Origin: Trichoplusia ni
Lineage: Eukaryota; Arthropoda; Insecta; Lepidoptera; Noctuidae
Assembly: GCF_003590095.1 (NCBI RefSeq)
Contig: NC_039488.1
Coordinates: 11,470,001-11,534,000, forward strand
DNA: 64,000 nt
Direction: 5' to 3'
How positions within the stretch are numbered: the first letter of the stretch is position 1; each line of letters starts with the position of its first letter. Positions 10,750-22,700 of the stretch are shown in pieces. The notes beneath the pieces were generated by a model. The model had not been told where the DNA came from and did no database searches. It saw nothing but the letters and a program-made list of their open reading frames with translations. Made by a program: the position numbers and the translations under genes.

Positions 10750-13700
10750 CTACGCGTGTTCGTCTCGGTCGGGCTCGAGGTCCGCCGGCTCGACGATCTC
10801 GAAGTCTCGGTCGGTTGACGAACGCTGGCTGTTCTCAGATTCCGATTCTGATTGCTTGTCCGCCGGCGGCGTCGGTGGCTCTTGTTCAGATCTGTAAGGT
10901 TGTGGAGGTGTTTAATTATATTCATAGTTATTTTTTTAAGATAGATGAGATATTACAGAAAAGTTACACACAATAATGGTATAACAATAATAAGGAATGA
11001 ACTAGTTTCATATAGAAATTCGAAGAATTATAAAAAAAGAAACAATAATAATATTCCACAACTACAACACAACGCCATCTAGTCTCAAACTGAGCAAAGC
11101 TTGTATTATGGGTAATAGACATCTGATAAACGTACTTGTATATTTCTGCTCTGACACAGAACATATGATCGTGCTCATCACACAAACATTTGTCCTGAAT
11201 GGGGATCGACACAACCTTCAGCATTAAGGCCAGCAGATCACTAGACCTACAGGCCAGTAATGTCTACCAGGTCCACGGAGATTTCTATACTGGTTGATGT
11301 GTTATACTCACTTGGCCTGAACAGTGGCCTCTTCCTGCCCCTCCGCCTGTTCGGCGACCTCCTCCTGCTTCTCCAACAGCGGCGCCTTCTCCTGCTCGTC
11401 ATCAGACAACTTGTCTTTCTTGCGCTTTTTCTTGTTCTTCGACGCCTTATCGGCTTCGGACCCGGGGCCGCGGTATTCGTACTGAAATAATCGTAGTTAC
11501 TTTGAATTAAATGTGAAAACGATTTATATGACTTTTAAAGATTGTAGAAATATGCTTGGAACGATTATTAATAGTTAAGCATTTGAGACACATTCACATC
11601 TTCATATAGAACTTTTTCTGGAACTGCTGCTATTTACCTTAGCATCAATCCTAATGTATTTTGCTACACATCGCTATCGCTAAGACTTTATGATATGAGA
11701 CTCAGTAAATCATCATGCAGTTTCACCACAGCAATTCTGAAACCTCAACCTATTACACGATTTTTCATTATTATCTCACATCAAACATTCATTGTAGACG
11801 AAGCCTCTACGTTTTGAAAATCAATTAAAATATCGGGCTTCCCGCATACTACTACTTTTGTACTATTAAAATAAAGTAAGTATCATCGGTTCTTAAGGTG
11901 GTCTGACGATCTGATCAAGAAAGGAAAAATTTGGATGCGACGACCAGCGCTTGGGCCTTCGTACAGCAGTGAACGTATTCCGGGCTGTGATGATGACGAT
12001 GATGGTCATCAGTCATTAAAAAAAAAACCTAGTCTAATGTTACCTTATAAAGCGGCCAGAACGAGGCGAAGAAGCCGACATCCTCGGTGAGGTTGGGCAA
12101 CAGCCAGAGATGATGCCGCGACAGCGACAGCAGCCACACGAGGCAGAACACCACCACGCGGACCACCGTCAGAGCTATGATCATCACCAGGAACCCGGCC
12201 GCCGCGATACTCAGGTAGTACACGCCTTTCCTGGAGAATTGGAGTAGGAATAATTAGTTAATAATCACTATGATATGGCTTTAGAAGGAAGGACAAGGAA
12301 ACGATGAGAAAATATAAAGGTGTTATTTTACATTTTTATTTGATAGGCAGATATTAGCAAAATGCCAGCAGACAGTGATCTGAACGTAGGGCAGAAAAGT
12401 TCAGTTCATTCAGTCTGTAAAAGTCTGATACTCCCTTTCGCTCAACCCAAAGCGGGAGGAGTCACTTGATGATTTGCCAGAAGAAAAAGGACATAAGCAA
12501 AATCCGGATCAATTTCTGTACTTAATGTAAAAATAAAAAAGCTAGAAAGAATGAAAAAAATCAGACATCCTTACTACAGGATAAAACCAGCGCTATCGTT
12601 GTCCCAAAGAACATTTTGACAACTTTGTTTTTCGACTGTCAAAACAGCTTCGCCGATATAAAATCACCACTATCAATCCCCACCTGACAGTAGCCGGCCA
12701 CAGCGGGAACATGCACACGGTAATGGTTCCGAAGACGACCAGTATCCCGCACAGCCAGTAGTACCACGGCTTCGGGTCGTAGATCCACACGTAAGCGTCC
12801 AGCGTGTCGAGGAACATCTGTTCCATGTGCATCTCGAGGCGGATCTTGCGTTTCTTCTTCTCTTTTTCTTTTACTTCTTTATTGTCCTGGAATTGTTTTT
12901 TCAGACGTCAGTTTGAGGAAATTGGGATTTTTGGACGTTAATCCCCCCTCCTCACAATCGAATAGAACGCAAGTGAATTTAGCAACTTGTTTTAGGCAAG
13001 ACATACAGTGCGCGCATATACTGATGGTAAAATATACCATATTAGCTCATATGATTCCAACATGCAACATTTTTAGGTCACAAAAACTTTTCCTGTTTTT
13101 GTGCCGGTTATTTGGCAATCGACGCTATCTGAAATGATCACAACTCGAAACTATCTACTGCCAAGTCTTTTCATATAGAGAAGGATTGCGCATAAAATTA
13201 TCATACATGCCTAATCAATATAGAAAAAAACTACTGCGTTTTTGAGCAGTTAAAGATGTTATCTTACTTTGCCCTCGCAGGCGCTCGCCTGACTCTTCTC
13301 TCCATCTTTTTCGTCGCCGCTTTTACTTGATTTCTCTAATTCTTTTTTCTTAGATTTTCCCTTCAATTCTTGTTCACTTACTGGAACCTGTAATCAAATA
13401 CAAATAATTTTAGACCAATATTATACTCCTTATTTTGTTTTAACCTTTTCGTCCAGGCGTTCTTTTAAAATTTGTATCGTAAAGATGGAAGATAGTTTGC
13501 CGCATTTTGCACAAATGATTACAAGTTTTTACAAATCTTAGTATAACTACGAAGTGAGTTGTAACTAACTAATTTAAACATAGTACTAAAAATAATAATA
13601 AATTATTATTTTCTAATTAGCCTGAATGATAAAAGAACACTATAAAATGGTAAAAAATATCATTCCGCAGTATATTATTTAATTGAGTGCAAAAAAATAA

Positions 13701-16700
13701 GGCCTATACACTATCTATATTCTTCGAAATATTTGAGAAGAAACAGATAGGAATATAATCAGTCATTACAAAATTTACAACACGTGTGTGTCGCGTATTA
13801 AATAATTATCGCTCTGTTATCAATTCCACGTCACTCAAACTCGTCCCGAAGGTCAGACTGTAAACTTGAGAACTCGAATTGTACGCAAATAAATATATAA
13901 TATGCTACAGTTTTTGCGTATTGGGCATTTGATTTGAATTTATGATAATTTTGGAGTGGGATAATGTATTGAGGTAATATTTTATATCCCTTTTTTATAG
14001 TAGGATGAAAGAAGCCCGAGTTAATCCAAGATGTCAGCTACCTCCACCAAATTTCACCGAAACCGGTCCAGATATTTAGGCATGAAGAGGTATCAAACAT
14101 ATATTCGCATCCTTACTAATATTATAAATGTGAAAGTAACTCTGTCTGTCTGTTACGCTTTCACGTCTAAACCACTGAACTGATTTCAATGAAATTTGGT
14201 ACAGAGATAGAGTTGACCTTGAGAAAGAACATAGGATAGTTTTTATCTCGGACTTTTGAAGAGTTCTCTTGGAAACGCGATTTAACCGACCTCGACGCGG
14301 GCGAAGCCGCGGGCGAAAAGTTTGTTTATAATATAAGTGTGCCAGTCGTACTAACCTTTTTAGCTCTGTGAAAGAGTTTGTGTAGTAACATTTTGTGCAG
14401 GTAATCTGTGACCTCGAGTCTGGTTGTGAATATCGGATTCTTGCCGGTCGCCCATTTCGATGTGAGCAGTGCATCCACTGCTTTTGTGCCTGGGAAGAAG
14501 GAAAACCATGAGGTATAACAAACAAGTGATTTGGGGTTTGAAGTTTTATATGACCGAGTTGCTTCACAGCGACGAAAGCTGTCTACGGAATTTATTGAAA
14601 ATCTAATTAACAGGCTAAAGAAAATCAAATCGGTTGGGGGACAAATAATTTGAGAGCTTGTTATTTGTTTAATTTGTACCCTTTGGATATGAAACCCTGA
14701 AAAGAGTAACTTATGGAGTTTCTTGCCGGTTCTTCTCCACAAGAATGTCACTTTGGAACCGTGCAACTAAAGTCAGTAATGTAATGTTTTAAAAGTGCCT
14801 GAGAAACGGCCTATTTGAAATAAAATCTTTTGATTTTGAGTGATCAGACGATGAATTTAAAAAGGTAAGGTATTGTTTTAATCTTGGTTCAATGAACTGC
14901 AGTTTACTGAACTGTAAATAACTTGTTAATATAATAAATAGCGTTGACACCAGCGGTGGCCTAAATCCTAACCGGTTAGCGTAATTTACTCAAAATTTGC
15001 TTTTGTTTGCGACATTCTATGTAACCGTTTATATTACAATTTCTAAGAAATCATTGACGACGATATTACTATAGACTATTCATCTTGCGATTGTCTCTCA
15101 TTCTGAAAAAGCATTCGTGTATCGAACAAATGCTTGTCTTACACGGGAATTGAATCAGTGCCACGTCGTGGACGTCGTTTGGCGTGATGACCCATACTAT
15201 TCCACTAATTATTGTTAAATACAGTACTATTAATATATTAGAAATAACCAAGTATCTTTCTTTGACTAGTTATAGACGCCATTCCCTTTATAGTGGAAAA
15301 GACAGAATGTTAATTAAAGGTGACTTTAATCTCAGTGTAGCTCTTGAGTATTGCCGTGTGTAACAAGAAGCGTGTATTTTAAACTAATATAGGTTCTATT
15401 TTTACTCGAGTTAGGCGGTTTTTTTTAATGTGAATCTGCGATATTTGAATACAAAACACATTTGGCACGGTTTCTTAACTATATGTATTCACCTATGGAC
15501 ATTAGATCAACAGTTGTGTTTGTACAGGGATTTTACCAAAGGAAAAAACACTTTTTTTATATAATAAAACGATATAAATACTTCGGATTTTACCACGTAT
15601 ATGGTAATAATATATCAGTTTGTACAATATTACTATATTAGAACATTTCTGTATCATACATTTTGATGAAATACACATCGAATATCGAATCACTATTTTA
15701 TAAGGATAAAAACTGTATTTGTGTATCTTGCTTGGTTAAACTCAACATTTAATGAAATATTTTGGAAATAAATTCATTGGACTTCACTCTTTTTTTGGGT
15801 ATTACATAATAACTTTAAAATACTAACTATATGATCAACAGGTTAATAAAACTATGGTGGGATTAGGTAGTAATTTCGGAATTTTGAGGTTTTTCTTTGG
15901 TTAACTATTTTTTCTATTCCTCATTCATTTTATATTTTTTGATAAAGTAAGTTCATGCAAGATTTTTTACGCGGTAAAAAATAAATAGTAGTTATAACTA
16001 CCTCGTCCTTAATTCATTTTAATTCAAATAAAGTTCACTGGCTTACGTCTGAGTGAATCTTTAAGTCAGCATAAAGGAAATGCAGCTTCGAATCTTGGCA
16101 CTTCGCCATCAAAATGTTAAAATTTTATAAATATTACCATTTTAAATATAATCTTATTTTGGGTAGTCTGAGTGTAGCTTCTTATAGACTGGTATTTTTG
16201 TAAGGAATGAACACGGATATCGGGTGACGTATAATGCAATATAATGTGGTAATATGAACCTTAAAACGTTCTAATGCAGGACACAATAATCTTCATAAAA
16301 GAAAGTTTGAGCATTGATCATTATATTGCATTAATAAGTCAATTTTTGCTTTGTTACATTTCGCAATATCACATCGCCTAATTACAAAACTATAGTGCGT
16401 TTAATTACAGTCTAATTGTATTTTTTTTGCGAAGGGTAAATTAAGCCCAAACGATTATCTTCATGAGTAGTCATTACAATTCAAAATAAATGAGTGACTA
16501 TATTATTAATGGCGGTAGTTCTGTAGTTATTAATATAACAGTATAAAAGAGAGATGGCACTCTACACCGTGTATTACGCTGTCATGCTTCTACAACCATA
16601 ATAATTATACTTTAATATGTGGTGGTAGACCCTCTGGGTTAATTAGGTCTTTGAGGTGTGTTATCACAAAACTGACTGATAACCGGGTGGTTGAGGTCAT

Positions 16701-19700
16701 CACGTCAAGCCCACTTTGAACGACGTGTCGCGGTTTCGATCCCCGCGTAGGACAAACATTTGTGTATACACGAATGCTTGTTCTAAGTCTGCGTGTCTTT
16801 ATGCATGTGAATTGTATGTTTGTGAAACCCCCCGCGACCCAAGGATTAAATTACTAACTGCGGGAGACGTTTTTTTTTAACAATCTTCTTAGTTTGTTTT
16901 CGTATTCGATGTTATATCTCACCTGTAAAATACTCGACATGATGATTCAAGAACTTTGTCTTCTTGGTGGGCACGTTTGCTTTCAGCCATTTGGCGACCG
17001 AGTACTCCTCGCTGGTCGCCTTCTCCGACTCTGGAGGCTCTCCAAACTCCTGGAAACATCCAACATGGTATACAGTTAGATTTGTTATTGTGTGCTACAG
17101 TTGAAGAAGAACCCTTATTGAAGAAGAGGTATAGTTGAAATTGCCGTTAAGAAAATTTGAAATGTTTTTAGTTAGGTGTTGAGTACAGTAGTTTGAACTG
17201 AGTTTTTAAGGAAAGCGATAAAGTTCAAAGTTTATTAAGAAAATATTTGTTAATCATTTTTGTGTTTTATTTTTGTGAAAATTCGCATAGAAAATCGAGT
17301 TCTACTGCTTTAGTTGGTAATCAGGGTTTTTATAAAGTTTTGAGGAAGAATCCTAATAGTTGTTCATTGCTTTATTTCAATTTCTTTAAGATCTTAGGCT
17401 TAGGCTACAGTTCTAGGTATATTTTATCTTATATTGCAAACCAACTCGAAATCAAATTGTTCAAACAGTTTCTATACAAGTGCTCTCCGTCATTCGAACT
17501 AGTTATACAGTGGAAATACAATAGTTATTATGCATTATACATTTATACAAGTTTTATTTGTAATGTGTGATCTCACGTCATCGCGTTACATGCAGTTCGT
17601 TAATAGTAAACTCAGTAGTCGAGGCCAACTGTAAAATTGATTTAGCACATGTAATACGTTACAGCTCATAACCCAACAATATAATAAAAGCGGATAGCGT
17701 CGAATATTTCTTGTTTATTGCCTACGTACTAGCGACTTGTCCTGGTTTTGTTAGCGTAGTCTAATTAGTACATCACGAGAGACTGAAGACTACAATCGAA
17801 AATGAGTGATCCCACAGAAACAAAATCGGCATAGAAACCTAGACCTGGTTATAAGCTATCTGTGTAGCAAATTTCGTCTAAACCCATTCAGTGGTTTTTG
17901 CGTGAAAGAGGAACAAACATGCGTACAAGCTTTTGTGTTGATAATATTATAGTACATAGCCAATATTTCTGACATTATTATCTCCTTGGGGTGAGGATAG
18001 GGCTTCACTTGATACGTTGAGTACGATACATTTTGTTGTGCTAATGGTAAAATAAAATAAGCAAACTTAGAACGTTAGGAACTGTCATACAAGGGAAGTA
18101 TGCCCAGACGATGAAACATTTGTGAATGACATAAACATGTAAGGGCCAGAATCAAACCCGCGGTATATCATGCTTAAAGAGCTTATTGGTGTATTGACAT
18201 ATGAATATATCTCGACGAACCTTGTAAGTAGTTTAGTTTCTTTTGTTTAGACGACAGTTTTAACGATAACCCAAAGTCAAGAAACAGTGCAGCCTAATTA
18301 CGAAGAGTCGTTAAAATATCTGTAAAACCGTATCAACACAAAAGCCAAATCCTCAACCTTGACATAGAAACGAATGTCAAAACATCGCATAACGAGGCTC
18401 GGTTTAAATTGTCTCCGCGCCAAGTTTACTCGGAAACAACAATATCAACGCAGATATCTTATCGATTTACTTAAACGTGCCAAAACCACATTATTCTATT
18501 TATAGTTTTGCCAAACAAAACAACTTTCCTGTTACGGGAAGAAATTTGCAATCGAAAAGAATTCTTTATTAGCTGATGCAATGTCAATGGAAATTAGTAG
18601 AGAACTTGCTTCAACTTGCTTCAATAAAATAACTCAATAATTCAAGGGCTCCAAAAGCAGGTAAAATCTTCTCTAACCTAATACCTGGCTTACAGAAACA
18701 ATTTGTCATTTATTGGAACAGGTAAAATTTTATGTAAAAAAACTTATTGCCACATACTAAGGATCGCTGACGACATGATGCAATACAAAGGTCCTAATCA
18801 AAAACTGATGCGAAGATATTGAAATATGAATCAACATGTAACAAGACCAGGTAGAATTTGAAGGAGTTACCAGAACTTCCTTGACAAATACGCTCCACAA
18901 CAGTCATCTGTTCAAAAAGGTCGACAAAGAAAGCGGTCTGACAATTTTGACCACAATTCATGTGACAGTAAAATAGTGATAAGGGTGACATTAGTAGCAG
19001 TCAGAATGTCATTGCACGAGAAAATCAACCTTCTTGTTTTATGGCGTGCGAATGATTTTCAACCTTAAGGGAATATACCACTTTATTGGTCAAGCATACC
19101 TACTCATATTGTATTCCATTACTAATATATTGTTTCCTAGACATGCAATAGGTAGCGAGTGATTCACGGAAACTAATCAAGACCTAACCCAACGCAACCT
19201 TTATGGAAAGCTTTCGCTTTTACGTGTATCGAGTTCTTTGTTCTCTAACTGTTATTATAGCGGTCTGCTTTGCCGTTTATGTATGGTTCTATCTACCATC
19301 ACTAGGTAATATTACAGTGCGGTGTAATGAGGGTTTTGCAATGTCTTGAGTAGTTTTTAGTCGACTGCAGTACAGAAGACAAGAAAGGAATTATCTGTTA
19401 TATCTATCATGAGCATCTTGGCAAATGAGTTTTAGATACAGTCTATTAGAAAAGGTTCTCTTAAAAAAGGGCCATGTTTTTCTGTTGAATCGAAACTTAT
19501 TTTGGTCATGAATAAACGAACAAAAATTAAGAACATGGCAAAAATATTCAACTAAAAAGCGTAGTTCTTGGCAGAGCATTCACGACGTGTCCCAATTTGG
19601 ATTAAGCATCCAAATCAAAATGAAAATGGCGGTAAAAAATGCGAACAGACATATGTGGCGGGAAATATACCGCTATCGACGTCTGTCGGCCTGGCTCGTT

Positions 19701-22700
19701 ATGTAAACGTGGCCATGACTCGAACCTTGTTAATGAACTCGAAATGTGTCTAGATTACACTAACATTGAGTATGTTGTACGAAACGATGAATGAACGTTT
19801 GGAAATACGCGACCTACATATTTCGGTTGAACCACTTTCTTATTGCATTGTTGTTTATTTTTTGAAGCTCCGTTTTTTTTTTCATTCTTAACACACTCTA
19901 AAGTATTTTTGAACGTGAAAAGATTTTGGAAATACGCATAACTTATAGCTTTCAATGGGCATTCATTAGTTAGTTACAATACCTTTCTTTCCAGTGTCGG
20001 TTCAAAGCAATTTGCATGACAGACCAAGAAAGCAGGTTAACGATTGCAGAAGCTTTCGATAAGAAATACATTAAGGAAAGAGATATCTTTGATCATACAA
20101 AAACTGTTATTAATAATAAAACAGCAACAATCACTGGTTTTCCACCACACACAATCAACACAACACTTTCAAATAAAATAGATACAATTGGGACATTATT
20201 ACACTATTATAGACGTTAAAACATTACGTGTTTCTCATATTACTCTATATTAACATTTACTCACAAAATCTCTCATAGTTACACGACACAACGGCGCACG
20301 CGCACGACGTAGACTAATGACAGTTATAAAGTTATAGGCTTGGCAGAAACATGGTGAAAGTGGGCCACCGATCTACGGAACCAATCCAAGTATAACATTA
20401 CCATTATAATACACATTGGAAATATATGGAATGATCTGGAATAACATTTTAGTGATACATGAAAAGTAGGTCATGGAAAACGTCACAGGGAATTTTGATA
20501 CTTTATGAGAAACTGGTTTTACCTGTTCACAAAACTTGAACAATTTAAGTACAAGTCACTATGAGTAATTTACTTAACAATTACGGTATGTTACAAGGGT
20601 TTCCATAAGACAAATGTAAGTGACGTGCTGAGTAAAGAAACTCTTAATGACGATTTTGAAACACCTCAATTAGTATCGAGTAGCGTTGAAGGTTAAGAAG
20701 AAATAACTGCAGAAGACAATCAATCATACATCTTTAAAATAGTCACGACACATAAAGAAGTTAGTTCAAACGTACCTTCAATAAATACTCATGATTTCGG
20801 TATAGATAACCAGTATCCATTCTGGTTAAACGGAAGCAAAAAACACAAAAGGCACCTAGCTACGTAATTACCAAGGCTTGAGGTAAAATAACTATAAAAT
20901 TAACAAGAACTGCTGCTTTCACTTGTTCCACACGAAATGAACTTGAGCCCATGATAAAGGTGCAAGGACAGGTGATGTAATAGGCACATTAGTTAAGTGC
21001 ATCAGCAAAGTCATTAGAAACCGGTTTATAAATTGATAAACCTTGTTTTAATTGGAAATTATTAATTTCGTTCTTCAAGAGATTTTTGCTTTCAAACGAT
21101 GGAAATCAAATACCCTACAAGAGAACTAAACATCTTTTAGGGATAGCAGATGAAAAAAACTTGTTCTTGTCTCTTGGAAAAGTAATTTTTGCCTGTTGGC
21201 CTTTTTTTGTTAAGCCGGAGTAATCCTCATGGACACCCACTCCCTTGGGGGAGGATATAAGTAGGTGTCAGACTGTTACTGACTAAACCTGAACCGCCCC
21301 GTTGTTTCATTCGCGTTTTCGTGTCGTGCCTTAAACCTCTAACGTGACTTTGGTTGCTACGAGAAACAAGCATGGTATACCATCCTATCCATTGGTATCG
21401 CTATCAAAATTGATCAAGTAAATCGCAGCTAGAGACACAGGATAAATATGTTCGGAATCAAAGACCATTTAACAGATGTTTTAATTCAGTGAATTATTGC
21501 TATGGGTAATTTCCATTACTCAGCTCACATCAGCTTTAATACATGACATGTATTTATGTGAAGGTAATTATGTTCTCGCGTATACATTACGTGCGACACC
21601 TATCATTATTAACGTCAAGAATTTCAGTGATATCCGTGGATTAAAAATATAAGGCATTTTGCACTTTTGTGAAAGTCGTTACAGGCTTTTGTGGGAGCGG
21701 GACGGCGTACTGCATCTCGCTAACACTCTACCAGGAGCTGACTGGCCTATTAGTTCAGGGGGTACGATTCACGCCCAAGACAAAAATGTGTGTGATGAGC
21801 ACGATCTTTTGTTCTGTGTCTGGGTGTAAACTATCTCTAATAAGGGTGTATTCACAACCATATAAGTATTGTTAGCTCCTTTTCCGAGACTGCAAATAAA
21901 AATTTAAACAGATATGTATCTTTCTGTTTGAATTACAAAATTAATTAACATAATGACGTTAATATTTTTCCTTATATTTGCTTCGAACTCGGGAACGTTT
22001 TACATTACAATTGGTTCATACATGGATGTCTTAATAATGAATGGGTACACAGACGTCATAGGCTTGAAACATTCACATTAACTTTTATCCTTTTCTATTA
22101 AATCTTGAATTATATTTAGAAGTATTGAGGTATCAACAGTTTTCTTTAAACGTACGTCTTTCTACCAATGGGGATCTCCTTTATTTTGTTTAGAAGATAA
22201 AAGCTAGCATTAACTCAAGCTTAGAACACAAGTCCTTGGGATATGTTGGACTTTCACTGGGTTTTATTTTCCCGTAATATTTGCGGAATCGCTTGCAGCC
22301 TTGCACATATATTACTCGGCAGATAAAGGCCCTTACCAAAAGAAAAATGGATCTTTAGAACATATTAGCATACGTTATACTATTTAGGGTCTATTTATTA
22401 TGCGTTTTAACCCAAATCGAAACGTAATTCCATCATAATAAGAACTACAAATAACATTAGATAGACTTTCTTTACTTGAATACTTGACATACGCGAATAA
22501 AAATGACGTATGACCGATGAGGCTCAATCATCTGTGTTACAATCAGTCAATTGAGAGGAGTCTTCATTGTTTAGTTAGTTTAACTGCTACAATTGACGTA
22601 CTGTAGTTTTATTGCTCGCACTACAACGCAAAGTTTTAGTCATGGAGATAGTGATATTTCAGTAAAATGTAGTAAATGGTCGTTATTAAGTGAATCTACA

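Noticed and set aside
14076..14567. 163-residue minus-strand open frame
   Set aside because: It overlaps Sec62 exon 3 in the wrong frame and runs through a retroposon tail, so it is a shadow.
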